Of a stretch of 64,000 bases of DNA, positions 40,239-51,961 are shown piece after piece. How positions within the stretch are numbered: the stretch's first letter is position 1; each line of letters opens with the position of its first letter. The translations under genes and the position numbers were made by a program. Source of the stretch: Sporichthyaceae bacterium (GTDB lineage Bacteria > Actinomycetota > Actinomycetes > Sporichthyales > Sporichthyaceae); the NCBI GenBank assembly GCA_036269075.1, contig DATASX010000018.1, positions 1 through 64,000 on the forward strand. Reading direction: 5' to 3'. The notes below the pieces were generated by a model. The model did no database searches. It saw only the letters and a program-made list of their open reading frames with translations, and was not told where the DNA came from.

Positions 40239-41183
40239 CTGATCGACTTCCGCTATCACCTGGTCTCGCTGGTGGCCGTGTTCATGGCGCTGGCGACCGG
40301 GATCCTCGTCGGCACCTCGCTGCTGAACCAGTCGTTGATCGACTCTCAGCGCTCGACGATCGCCGGCCTAGCCGATGAGAAGGACGCCCTGCGCCACGAC
40401 CTGGCCACCGCGCAGAACCAGGTCGGCTACCGCGACGAGTACCTGGCATCCCTGCACGACACGTTGCTGGCCGGACGCCTCGTCGGGCACCACGTCGTCC
40501 TGGTGGCGCTGCCGGGCACGGCCCGCAAGGACGTCGACGGCCTGACCAAGACCCTGCAGGACGCCGGCGCGCAGATCGCCGGGCGCATCGACGTCAACGC
40601 CGACTTCTTCGACACCACAAGCCAGTCCGACAGCGTCGGTAAGGCGATCCTGCGCGACCAGACGATCCGCAGCTACGCGCTTTCCGACGTCAAGGGCAGC
40701 GGCGCCGAGGCCCAACTGGCCGGGGCGTTGGTCTCCCGGACGCCGAAGGGTCTGGAGCCCGCGGCCGCTGAACTGGTCAACCAGCTCGACCGCGCCGGGC
40801 TGATCAGTCGCGAGCAGCTGACCGACCGCGGCGACCTGGCGGTGCTGCTGACCGGCAACCCGGCCGGCAAGTCGGGCCCCGCCGACGAACGGATCACCAC
40901 CGGCAGTGTCCGACTGGCGGCCGCGTTGGAGACGGCAGGCGAGGGCACGGTCCTGGCCGGACCGGCCACTGCCGCCCTGGCCGGTCCGGTGGTCGCCGTT
41001 CGCCGGGACGGGACAGTGTCGGCGGCCGTGTCCACCGTCGACGGCATCGACAGCCCGTTCGGCCAGGTCGCCGTCGCGTATGCGTTGGTCGAGCAGATCG
41101 CGGGCAGCTCCGGTCAGTACGGCGGCGCCGACTCCGGGGACGCGCCGTTGCCGCAGTTCCGGGTGCCCCCGGCAAAGAAGTGA
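40239..41183 (+). CDS. steB: SteB/MctB-like membrane protein
   Basis: A 314-residue protein with one N-terminal membrane helix ('YHLVSLVAVFMALATGILVG'), a coiled-coil stretch (about 35-70) and an outer domain, matching the copper-transporter/MctB family that includes SteB. The family starts M-I-D-F-R-Y-H. In this frame no ATG, GTG or TTG occurs near that point; the codon is CTG 40239, with GGAG at 40229-40232 six bases upstream. CTG initiation is therefore the best reading. It lies 24 bases after steA and overlaps the next gene (GTGA). Confidence 0.85.
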   Translation: MIDFRYHLVSLVAVFMALATGILVGTSLLNQSLIDSQRSTIAGLADEKDALRHDLATAQNQVGYRDEYLASLHDTLLAGRLVGHHVVLVALPGTARKDVDGLTKTLQDAGAQIAGRIDVNADFFDTTSQSDSVGKAILRDQTIRSYALSDVKGSGAEAQLAGALVSRTPKGLEPAAAELVNQLDRAGLISREQLTDRGDLAVLLTGNPAGKSGPADERITTGSVRLAAALETAGEGTVLAGPATAALAGPVVAVRRDGTVSAAVSTVDGIDSPFGQVAVAYALVEQIAGSSGQYGGADSGDAPLPQFRVPPAKK

Positions 41184-41944
41184 CGCTACGTCACATGTCT
41201 TACGTCTCAACCACCGCTGGAACAACCGCTGCCGGAATGCGGCGCGTCAACCACGCCGGCGCCGAGGTCAGTCTGCTCGGCGGGCCGGCACTGGTTGCGC
41301 TCGCGGGCGCGGGAACTCTGCTTGCGCCCGGCCTGTCGCGGCGCGCCCGGGCGGCATCGATCGTCGCGCTGCTCGGGGGCGGGGCGGCCGGACTGTACGA
41401 CGACGTGCGCGAGCACCGGCATGCGCCGGGCAAGGGTCTGCGCGGCCACCTGGACGCGTTGGTCTCGGGCAACGTGACCAGTGGCGCGGTGAAGGCGGTC
41501 GGCTTGGCCGCCACGGGGGTCGGCGTTGCGCGCGTGTTGTTCCGCGCTCCGGTCGATGTGTTCCTCGGCGCCGCGATCGTGGCCGGTGAAGCGCACCTGG
41601 CCAACTTGTTCGACCTGCGCCCGGGGCGGTGCTTGAAGTTCGCGCTCCTGCGGGCCGCGTTACCGCCGGGGCCGGGGAGTACGGGGATGTCGGTTGCGGC
41701 CGCAACCATGCTTGCCCTGGACCTGCGTGAGCGGACGATGCTCGGAGACTGCGGCGCCAACGCACTGGGTGCCGCATTGGGTGCCGCCGCGCTGGTGCGC
41801 CTGCGGAGTCGCGCCGGACGGATCGCCCACCTGGCGACGGTTTTGTCGGTCATCGCGGCCGGCGAAGGGCGCAGCTTCAGCGACATCATCGCGGCCGACC
41901 CCGTGCTCTCCTGGCTCGACGCGTTCGGGAGACCTGCGCGATGA
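41180..41944 (+). CDS. WecA/MraY-like membrane protein (polyprenyl-phosphate sugar transferase relative)
   Basis: A 254-residue protein with several membrane helices. Motifs of the polyprenyl-phosphate N-acetylhexosamine-1-phosphate transferase superfamily survive: 'GLYDDVREHRHAPGKGLRGH' (acidic D-D, KGLRGH), 'EAHLANLFDLRPGRCLKFAL' (NLFDLRPGR) and 'MLGDCGANALGAALGAA' (GDxGA). It is shorter than MraY, so the activity is uncertain. It follows steB in many actinomycetes. GTG 41180 overlaps the steB stop and its own stop overlaps the MurJ-like gene. Confidence 0.75.
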   Translation: MTLRHMSYVSTTAGTTAAGMRRVNHAGAEVSLLGGPALVALAGAGTLLAPGLSRRARAASIVALLGGGAAGLYDDVREHRHAPGKGLRGHLDALVSGNVTSGAVKAVGLAATGVGVARVLFRAPVDVFLGAAIVAGEAHLANLFDLRPGRCLKFALLRAALPPGPGSTGMSVAAATMLALDLRERTMLGDCGANALGAALGAAALVRLRSRAGRIAHLATVLSVIAAGEGRSFSDIIAADPVLSWLDAFGRPAR

Positions 41945-43598
41945 CCGAGTCCGTCACCGGCGTACCGGATAGAACTGACGCATCGTCAGCTCTGGGTCCG
42001 GGTATGGGCCGAGCCGGGCTGGCCGGGGCAGCATTGGCGGTCGGGGCGCTCACGATCCTGGCCCGCGTGGTCGGCTTCGGGCGTTGGGTGGTGTTCGCCC
42101 GCACCGTGCACGGCGGCTGCCTGGCCGACGTCTACAACACCGCGAACCTGCTGCCCAACGTGCTTTTCGAGGTAGCTGCCGGTGGGGCGTTGGCCGGTGC
42201 GATCGTCCCGGTGCTGGCGCCGGCGATCGCCCGCGGCGACCGGGCGGCTGTCCACCGCACGGTCTCGGCGTTGCTGACGTGGTCGCTGGTCCTGCTGCTG
42301 CCGCTCGGCCTGGCCGGTGCATTGCTGGCGCGGCCGGTCATGCGCGCGTTCCTGGGCGACGGGCGGTGCCCGGCCGCGGCGGTCGACGTCGGCACTCGCA
42401 TGCTCCTGATCTTCCTGCCGCAGTTGTTCTGCTACGCGGTAGCGGTGGTGCTGGCCGGGGTGTTGCAGGCCCACCGCCGCTTCCTCGCCGCGGCGCTCGC
42501 CCCGCTGGCCTCCAGCGTCGTGGTCATCGGTTCGTACCTGCTGTTCGCCCACCTGGCCCACGGCGACACCGCCGTCGACTCGGTGCCGGGCTCGGCCCGC
42601 ACGGCACTCGCGCTCGGCACCACCCTCGGCGTCGCGGCGTTGGCCCTGACGGTTCTGGTTCCGATGGCGGCCGTGGGCTGGCGACCGCGACCGGTCTTGA
42701 CGTTTCCGGCCGGTGCGGCGCGGCAGGCCCGCGCACTGGCCGGGGCAGGCGTCGCCGCCCTGGTCGCGCAGCAGGGCACCCTGCTGCTCGTCACCTGGCT
42801 GGCCGATCGCCATGGCACGCCCGGATCGGTCACCGCCTACACCTGGGCCGGGGCGGTTTTCCTCGTGCCGTACGCGGTTCTGGCGGTCCCGTTGGCCACG
42901 AGCGCCTTCCCGCGGATCGCCGCCGCGACAGCGGCCGGCGACGATCGAGCAGCGGCCCGGCTCACCGCGGCGACCGCCCGGGGGGTGCTGGCCGCAAGTT
43001 GCCTGGGCGCGGCGGTCCTGGTCGCCGTCGCCGGGCCCGTGTCCCGAGTGTTCGCGGCCGGTGGGGTGGCCGACGCCGGCCAGGTCGCCGCCGGGATCAC
43101 TGCGCTCGCGCCAGGGCTGATCGGCTACGGACTGGCGGCGCACCTGTCCCGCGTGCTCTACGCGGCCCACGCCGGACGTCGCGCGGCCATGGCGATCGTG
43201 ATCGGCTGGGCCGTGGCGGCGGGGTTCGACGTTGCGGTGGTGCCGGCGCTGTCGGCCCGGCACGCGGTGGCGGCGCTGTGCGCCGGAGCGGGTGTCGGGA
43301 TGAGTCTGTCCGGGGTGCTGCTGCTGATCGCCGTGCGCCGGGTCAACGACGCCGGCGGTCTGGCCGCGCTCGGGCGCACCGGTCCGGTGACCCTCGCCGC
43401 CGCGGCGCTGACGGCCGGCGGCGGTCGATGGCTCGCCGAGCGCCTCGGCGCCACCGACACCGTCGGTGCCTGTCTGGCCTCGGTGGCCGTGGGCGCGGCA
43501 GTCACCCTCGCGTACGTCGTGGCGGTGGCGTCCGCGGATCGCTCCTGCCTGTCCGGTCTCGACCTGCCCCGCCTCGTGCGGCCGAGCGGGCCGCGGAC

Positions 43599-43602
<4 letters not shown>
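41941..43602 (+). CDS. MurJ-like (MviN) lipid II flippase-family protein
   Basis: A 553-residue protein with about 14 membrane helices in the MOP/MVF superfamily. The N-terminus has 'LTILARVVGFGRWVVFARTV' and 'NTANLLPNVLFEVAAGGALA', both typical of MurJ relatives. 'AVPLATSAFPRIAAATAAGD' marks TM7-8. No extracellular or pseudokinase tail is present, unlike mycobacterial MurJ. It probably moves a lipid-linked precursor. The next gene is a glycosyltransferase whose ATG overlaps this stop, suggesting one pathway. Confidence 0.8.
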
Positions 43603-47117
<3,515 letters not shown>

Positions 47118-47131
47118 CAAACAGCCATTGA

Positions 47132-47160
47132 TTGTTGTAATTGGCGCGCACCGGTAACGA
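47132..47160 (+). promoter_or_regulatory. Promoter for the Tyr/Gly-rich peptide gene
   Basis: TTGTTG (47132-47137), a 17-base spacer and TAACGA (47155-47160) form a reasonable promoter in an AT-rich patch after the NUDIX gene. A similar GTAACGAT element occurs at 47567-47574 before the second peptide gene. Transcription would give a leader of about 100 bases. Confidence 0.4.
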
Positions 47161-47265
47161 ATACGTCAAGTTGTCCCGGTCGGACGCTGCACGGTCTTGG
47201 CGACACAGCGTCAGCGCCGCGCCGATCTCTCCGGGCCGCGAGCCCGGTTTTCGAAAGGGCAGGCA

Positions 47266-47418
47266 ATGAGATTCGCATTCCGTCACCACTGGTACCGCAA
47301 CTACTACGACGGCGGCTACGGCGGCTACTACAGCCCGTGGAACGACTACCAGAGCCGCGCCTGGGCGTCGAACAGCTACTACGGCGGCGACTTCGGCGAC
47401 TGTGACGACTGGTACTGA
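47266..47418 (+). CDS. 50-residue Tyr/Gly/Trp-rich peptide
   Basis: It begins MRFAFRHHWYRNYYDGGYGG and ends in GDFGDCDDWY, with ten Tyr, four Trp and a single Cys in 50 residues. No signal peptide or membrane helix is visible. ATG 47266 is preceded by AAAGGGCAGG. The second peptide (47686) shares the N-terminal MRF.F.HH pattern and the C-terminal DCDDW, so the two are paralogues. They look like leader-plus-core peptides or small metal- or surface-binding proteins; I recognise no family. The exporter gene lies 0.5 kb downstream. Confidence 0.6.
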   Translation: MRFAFRHHWYRNYYDGGYGGYYSPWNDYQSRAWASNSYYGGDFGDCDDWY

Positions 47419-47454
47419 TCAGTCCTCGTGAGTTACATCTAGCAACATGCGTTT

Positions 47455-47486
47455 CGTGCCCTCGACTGTACCTGGTCGGGGGCACG
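47455..47486 (+). terminator. Hairpin after the first peptide gene
   Basis: CGTGCCC (47455-47461) pairs with GGGCACG (47480-47486), 37 bases after the stop at 47418. It may limit transcription into the second peptide gene. A separate palindrome CGCCTGCAGGCG follows at about 47512-47523. Confidence 0.35.
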
Positions 47487-47685
47487 GCGCTCTTCCCAGT
47501 CGTCCGTCGCGCGCCTGCAGGCGACTGCGGCGGGCAACCGAAGAAGTGGATCTTTAGTCAACGGCAGTAACGATCTTCTCAAATTGTCTCTGCGGCACCT
47601 TCGATCCCTCCAGTGCACAGGGCTATCGTCCGAAGCGCCCAATTCGGACATTTCGTCCGTCACGAGGGAAAGGGTAGGCACCACA

Positions 47686-47826
47686 ATGCGCTTCTTTCAT
47701 CATTTGCACCGCTGGCACGGCTGGCGGGGCGGCTGGGATTCCTGGGACGATTACGACTACTGCAGCTGGCGTTGGCGGGACTGTGACGACGAGTGGGATG
47801 ACGACTGTGACGACTGGTGTGACTGA
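47686..47826 (+). CDS. 46-residue Trp/Asp/Cys-rich peptide
   Basis: It starts MRFFHHLHRWHGWRGGWDSW and ends DCDDWCD. It has 8 Trp, 13 Asp, 4 Cys and 4 His in 46 residues, an extreme composition with a basic, His-rich N-terminus and an acidic Asp/Trp/Cys C-terminus. ATG 47686 follows GAGGGAAAGGGTAGG, the same sort of purine tract as before the first peptide. The split charge recalls ribosomal-peptide precursors and metal-binding peptides, but no maturation enzyme is adjacent. The next gene is an ABC exporter, separated by a GC hairpin. Confidence 0.6.
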   Translation: MRFFHHLHRWHGWRGGWDSWDDYDYCSWRWRDCDDEWDDDCDDWCD

Positions 47827-47851
47827 GCTTGCCGCTCACTAGCAATGTGGC

Positions 47852-47882
47852 GCGCCCCGGCCGGTCCCCCCGGCCGGGGCGC
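47852..47882 (+). terminator. 13-bp GC hairpin between the second peptide and the exporter gene
   Basis: GCGCCCCGGCCGG (47852-47864) pairs perfectly with CCGGCCGGGGCGC (47870-47882) around a 5-base loop, 26 bases after the peptide stop. A partial terminator here would give high peptide and low exporter expression, as is common in peptide operons. It also argues that the exporter starts after it, at ATG 47913. Confidence 0.55.
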
Positions 47883-47912
47883 TCCCGCGCCTCGGGGAGC
47901 CTGCGCCGATTC

Positions 47913-49703
47913 ATGCGGGGGGCCGCGCCGCGGGCACAAGGACCGGGTCTGGTCGAGGCGACCCCGGACGTGCCGCTGCGCAGACTGATCCGGCGATTCT
48001 GGCCGGATGTCCGTCCGTACCGGTTCGGCATCCTGCTGCTGCTGGTTCTGGCGGTGGCCGTTCCGGGTATCGAGGCTGTCGAGATCTGGATCTTCCAGCG
48101 GGTCATCGACCAGGTCCTCGTGCCGATGAACCTCAACAACATCAAGCACATCGCGCTGCTGTACGTGACGCTGACGATCTGGGGCGGCCTGCTCGGGTGG
48201 GTCAGTTCGTACCTGTCGACGTGGATCGGCGAGCACCTGCAACTGCGGGTGCGGGCCAAGATGCTGCACCGCCTGCAGCGGACCTCGACGACCGTGCTGG
48301 ACAAGCTCCGATCCGGCGACATGCTCACCCGGTTGAACTCCGACGTGAACAGCGTCGAGACGTTGATGATCGGCATCGTCGTCACCGCCGTGGGCGCCAT
48401 TGCCCGGATCGTCTTCTTCGGCGGTGCCCTGGTCCGGCTGGACTGGCGGCTGGCCCTCATTTCCGCCGCGGTGATCCCGATCTTCTGGTTCGTCGCCGCA
48501 CGCTTCGCCCGTCGGCTGAAGAAGGTCTCCCGGGAGAAGCGCCGCCGCTACGGCTCGCTGACGGCCGTCGCGGAGGAGAGCATCTCCGCGATGGCGTTGG
48601 TCCAGGTCCACGGTCGCGAGGCGGAGGAGGCCGCGCGGTTCGACCGCGAGGCCCGCGCCGCGCTGGCTGCCGAACTCGACGCCGCCCGACTGCGGGCGAC
48701 GTACCCGATGGTCGTCAACCTGCTCGAACTGCTCGGCATGCTCACCGTAATGGGTGCCGGGGCCTGGGCGCTGAAGCACCACCAGATGACCCTCGGTGGG
48801 CTGATGACGTTCCTCACTTACCTGTCGCAGATGTACACCCCGGTCCGTTCCTTGGGCGATCTCGGCAACACGATCGTCTCCTCGACGGCCGGTGTGCAGC
48901 GCGTCGCGGAACTGATGGACGTGCCCGAAGGGGTCACCGAGCGCAAGGACGCGATCGGGCTCGACCCGGCGCAGGTCCGCGGCGAGGTCGAACTGCGCGA
49001 CGTCACGTTCACCTACCCGGGCGCCAAGCACCCGGTGCTCGGGTCGGCCAGCGCCCGGTTCTTCCCGGGCCGGCTGACTGCGATCGCCGGGCCGAGCGGC
49101 TCGGGCAAGTCGACGATGATCCGGTTGCTCGCCCGGCTCGACGACCCGGCCTCCGGGCAGGTCCGGCTGGACGGCATGGACGTGCGCGACCTCAAGCTGC
49201 GCACGGTGCGTGACAGCGTCACCGTGCTGCTGCAGGAGGCACCGGTCCTGGACGCCACGGTCCGGGAGAACATCACGTTCGGCAAGCCGGACGCCAGCGA
49301 CGACGAGGTCTGGGAGGCGTTGCGCCTGGCCGGGATCGACGACGAGGTGAAGGTGCTGCAGGGCGGGCTCGACGCCCGGCTGCGGCAGCGCGGCCGCTTG
49401 CTCTCCGGCGGGCAGCGGCAACGCATCGCGTTGGCGCGGGCCCTGGTCGGGGGCGCCCGGGTGCTGATCCTCGACGAACCGACCACCGGGCTGGACGCCG
49501 TGGCAGCCGAGCGCTTCCTGGCGACGCTGCGGAAGCTCAGCACCGACCGGACGGTGATCGTCGCGACCCACGACATGACCACGTTGACCAAGGCTGACGT
49601 GATCGTGCGACTGGAGCCGACCCCCCGGACGAACGGCTCGGGAAAAGCTCCGAATAACGGCACGCACGTGGCGTTGTCCGAGGCACTCGAGGTGAAGACC
49701 TAG
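47913..49703 (+). CDS. ABC exporter (permease fused to ATPase)
   Basis: A 596-residue half-transporter of the ABCB/MsbA type. Residues about 15-300 form a six-helix exporter domain ('FGILLLLVLAVAVPGIEAV', 'LALISAAVIPIFWFVAARF'), and about 330-560 the ATPase: 'VTFTYPGAKHPVLGSASARF', Walker A 'GPSGSGKST', signature 'RLLSGGQRQRIALARAL', Walker B 'VLILDEPTTGLD' and H-loop 'VATHDM'. It acts as a homodimer; the substrate is unknown and could be lipid, drug or peptide. No C39 peptidase domain is present. The open frame extends to TTG 47829, but the hairpin at 47852 makes that start less likely. Confidence 0.88.
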   Translation: MRGAAPRAQGPGLVEATPDVPLRRLIRRFWPDVRPYRFGILLLLVLAVAVPGIEAVEIWIFQRVIDQVLVPMNLNNIKHIALLYVTLTIWGGLLGWVSSYLSTWIGEHLQLRVRAKMLHRLQRTSTTVLDKLRSGDMLTRLNSDVNSVETLMIGIVVTAVGAIARIVFFGGALVRLDWRLALISAAVIPIFWFVAARFARRLKKVSREKRRRYGSLTAVAEESISAMALVQVHGREAEEAARFDREARAALAAELDAARLRATYPMVVNLLELLGMLTVMGAGAWALKHHQMTLGGLMTFLTYLSQMYTPVRSLGDLGNTIVSSTAGVQRVAELMDVPEGVTERKDAIGLDPAQVRGEVELRDVTFTYPGAKHPVLGSASARFFPGRLTAIAGPSGSGKSTMIRLLARLDDPASGQVRLDGMDVRDLKLRTVRDSVTVLLQEAPVLDATVRENITFGKPDASDDEVWEALRLAGIDDEVKVLQGGLDARLRQRGRLLSGGQRQRIALARALVGGARVLILDEPTTGLDAVAAERFLATLRKLSTDRTVIVATHDMTTLTKADVIVRLEPTPRTNGSGKAPNNGTHVALSEALEVKT

Positions 49704-49712
49704 AGTCCGTCC

Positions 49713-50825
49713 ATGCGGATCGGAATCCCCCGCGAGGTCAAGAACCACGAGTACCGCGTCGCGATCACACCCGCGGGGGTGAACGAACTGACCCGGCACG
49801 GCCACGAGGTGCTCATCGAGCACGAGGCCGGCGCCGGGTCCTCCATCTCCGACGACCTCTTCACCCGCGCCGGGGCGCGGATCGTGGCTGATGCCGACGA
49901 GGTCTGGGGCAGCGCCGAACTGGTGCTGAAGGTCAAGGAGCCGGTGGCCGAGGAGTACCACCGGCTACGCCCGGACCTGGTCCTGTTCACCTACCTGCAC
50001 CTGGCCGCCTCGAGGGAGTGCACCGACGCCCTGCTGGTCGCCGGCGCCACCGGGATCGCTTACGAGACCGTGCAGTTGCCCGACGGGTCACTGCCCTTGC
50101 TGTACCCGATGAGCGAGGTGGCCGGGCGGCTGGCGCCGCTGGCCGGGGCCTACCACCTGATGCGGTCCGGCGGCGGCCGCGGTGTGCTGATGGGTGGCGT
50201 GTCCGGGGTGTACGCGGCAAAGGTCGTGGTGATCGGCGCGGGCGTGTCCGGGATGAACGCGGCCGCGATCGCCATCGGCATGCAGGCCGAGGTGCTGCTG
50301 CTGGACCGCAACATCGCCAAGCTCCGCGAGGCCGACCGGATCTACCAGGGGCACGCCCAGACAGTCGCCTCGAACGCCTACGAGATCGAGGCCGCGGTAC
50401 TCGACGCCGACCTGGTCGTCGGCGCCGTGCTGGTGCCCGGGGCGAAAGCACCGAAGTTGGTCACCAGCGAACTGGTCTCGCGGATGAAGCCCGGCACCGT
50501 GCTGGTCGACATCGCGATCGACCAGGGTGGGTGCTTCGAGGACTCCCGGCCCACCACACACGCCGACCCGGTGTTCGAGGCGCACGGGTCGTTGTTCTAC
50601 TGCGTGACCAACATGCCCGGCGCGGTGCCGCACACCTCGACCTACGCGCTGACCAACGTGACCCTGCCCTACGTGCTGGCGATCGCCGACCGTGGTTGGC
50701 GTGATGCCTGCCGGGCCGATCGGGCGTTGGGCCTGGGCGTGAACACCCATGCCGGATCGGTGGTCTGCGAACCGGTCGCGGCCGCGCATGGCTTGCCCGT
50801 CACACCGTTGGAGCAGGTGCTCTGA
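49713..50825 (+). CDS. ald: Alanine dehydrogenase
   Basis: It interconverts L-alanine and pyruvate with NAD and ammonia. It has 370 residues, the normal length: '[20 protein letters not shown]', '[13 protein letters not shown]' (Lys), '[17 protein letters not shown]' (catalytic His), '[19 protein letters not shown]' (NAD-binding) and '[20 protein letters not shown]' (Asn and His). It starts nine bases after the exporter stop. In Streptomyces ald also lies in this neighbourhood (pyrG-NUDIX-ald-parA), so the exporter and peptides appear inserted into a conserved block. Confidence 0.97.
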   Translation: MRIGIPREVKNHEYRVAITPAGVNELTRHGHEVLIEHEAGAGSSISDDLFTRAGARIVADADEVWGSAELVLKVKEPVAEEYHRLRPDLVLFTYLHLAASRECTDALLVAGATGIAYETVQLPDGSLPLLYPMSEVAGRLAPLAGAYHLMRSGGGRGVLMGGVSGVYAAKVVVIGAGVSGMNAAAIAIGMQAEVLLLDRNIAKLREADRIYQGHAQTVASNAYEIEAAVLDADLVVGAVLVPGAKAPKLVTSELVSRMKPGTVLVDIAIDQGGCFEDSRPTTHADPVFEAHGSLFYCVTNMPGAVPHTSTYALTNVTLPYVLAIADRGWRDACRADRALGLGVNTHAGSVVCEPVAAAHGLPVTPLEQVL

Positions 50826-50863
50826 GCCGCGCGGCCGGACCGGGTTTTGCAACGCACAGCTGC

Positions 50864-51085
50864 TCAGTAACGGTGGTGGCCGCCATGACCGGAGTAGTCC
50901 CACCCGTAGTCCGAGCCGTATCCGTAGCCCGCGCAGCCGAAGCCGGAGTCGAAGTCGCAGTAGGAATTCTCCGCGTGCGGGGCGGTGGCGGCCGAGGCCG
51001 TGGCGGCCGGGACACCGAGCAGAGCCGCCACGACGGCGAGGCCGGTGAGCGGACGGACGAAGGTGCGCAGAGCGGAAGCGTTCAC
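50864..51085 (-). CDS. Small secreted Tyr/Gly/Asp-rich peptide
   Basis: A 73-residue precursor. The N-terminus (MNASALRTFVRPLTGLAVV) and hydrophobic core ending near ATASA form a signal peptide. The mature part, about 40 residues, carries 'YCDFDSGFGCAGYGYGSDYG' and ends GHGGHHRY, with two cysteines and two His-rich patches. GTG 51085 has AAGGAGA just upstream. It lies 40 bases from ald, convergent with it. The composition resembles the two cytoplasmic-looking peptides at 47.3 and 47.7 kb, but here a Sec signal is present. Family not recognised. Confidence 0.65.
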   Translation of the reverse strand: MNASALRTFVRPLTGLAVVAALLGVPAATASAATAPHAENSYCDFDSGFGCAGYGYGSDYGWDYSGHGGHHRY

Positions 51086-51240
51086 GGTGGTCTCCTTGAG
51101 GTCCGGGCCCGACGCGGCGGCCCGTGGCTCGGGCCGGCGCGCCGGGTGTGGGTGCACGGAGGTTGTCGCACACGTGAACAGATAGGGATCTTGGTTACAC
51201 CGTCGCTTTCTGACGTCAGGTCAGATCCGGACGGGCGGGT

Positions 51241-51636
51241 TCATTTCGGGCAGTGGCTGGTGAAGTAGGCGCTGATCGCGGTCGGGTCGAAGACTGCCGC
51301 GGCGGTCGCGTTGGTGTTCACACCGGACTGGATCGTGGCGACCGTGCTCGTCGGGTCGCGCTTCCACGCCGTGCAGTACGTCGTGCGGTCCGAGGCGCTC
51401 AGCGCCTTGTTCCACCAGTTGTCCACGACGCCGGTCGTGTAGGTGTACTTGTTCACCGTCGCCGCCGGCTTCTTGGCACTGGTGGTGCCGCCCCCGCCGC
51501 CGAACAGGGCCATCCCGCCCGAGACTGCCGCGACCACCACGCCCACGCCGATCAGCGCCAGCCCGGCCTGCCGGCGCCGCGGGAACTTCGGGAGTTTCGG
51601 GAACTTGGTCTGCGGGGCGTCGGCAGCAGTGGCCAT
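51241..51636 (-). CDS. Single-pass membrane protein with extracytoplasmic domain
   Basis: A 131-residue protein with a basic N-terminus ('KFPKLPKFPRRRQAG'), one membrane helix ('LALIGVGVVVAAVSGGMALF', about 27-46) and a C-terminal domain of about 80 residues outside the membrane, with two cysteines ('TTYCTAW' and 'SHCPK') that may form a disulfide. No catalytic motif is seen. ATG 51636 follows a purine-rich tract. It is divergent from xerD, which lies across a 325-base spacer. Confidence 0.7.
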   Translation of the reverse strand: MATAADAPQTKFPKLPKFPRRRQAGLALIGVGVVVAAVSGGMALFGGGGGTTSAKKPAATVNKYTYTTGVVDNWWNKALSASDRTTYCTAWKRDPTSTVATIQSGVNTNATAAAVFDPTAISAYFTSHCPK

Positions 51637-51961
51637 CAGCGGCAGTCCCTCTCAGCGCGGGCGGACCTGCGAAATCGGTCCGGAACTTGGACGCGCCGAG
51701 CGCCTGATCCGGCGGCGTACTTTCGGGTCGCCTCGCATGGGCCGTTCGAACGTCCAGTGCCGACGCATTGCCCCGGTTCGGCGCGCGCCGTTCGTTGGGC
51801 GCCGCGTATGAGAGTGCGCATCCCGCGTATGAGAGTGCGCATTCCGCTCATCGATGATCGGAGCGGCCTGTGCGTGGGCTCCGCCGACGCTGCGTGTCGA
51901 GCGGTCTGCCCGGGGGTTTCGCGACTAGGTTCGCCACGCGAGAAGTCCGGAGAGGAGCACC
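51637..51961. other. 325-bp divergent spacer upstream of xerD
   Basis: No gene is supported here. The spacer contains the 21-bp tandem duplication at 51801-51842 and the GGAGAGGAG ribosome-binding site of xerD at its right end. The leftmost part should hold the promoter of the membrane protein on the minus strand; no clear -10/-35 pair was found. Confidence 0.5.
51801..51842. repeat. 21-bp tandem duplication before xerD
   Basis: Two copies of CGCGTATGAGAGTGCGCATCC (51801-51821 and 51822-51842) differ at one position. Each copy contains TATGAG and GCGCAT. The location between a membrane protein and a tyrosine recombinase gene might point to regulation, but it does not match the known dif sequence as I recall it. 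Confidence 0.75.

Noticed and set aside
47447-47557. A 36-codon frame starting MRFVPS between the two peptide genes
   Set aside because: It begins MRF like its neighbours, but has no ribosome-binding site, no aromatic/Asp composition and no DCDDW end. It might be a decayed copy; not supported as a gene.
47829-47912. TTG 47829 as the start of the ABC exporter
   Set aside because: The stretch encodes only Arg/Pro/Gly-rich residues formed by the 13-bp hairpin; a terminator role fits better. It is kept only as an alternative.
51801-51842. The tandem duplication as a dif site for XerD
   Set aside because: It does not resemble the dif consensus as I know it, and dif is normally near the terminus rather than next to xerD.
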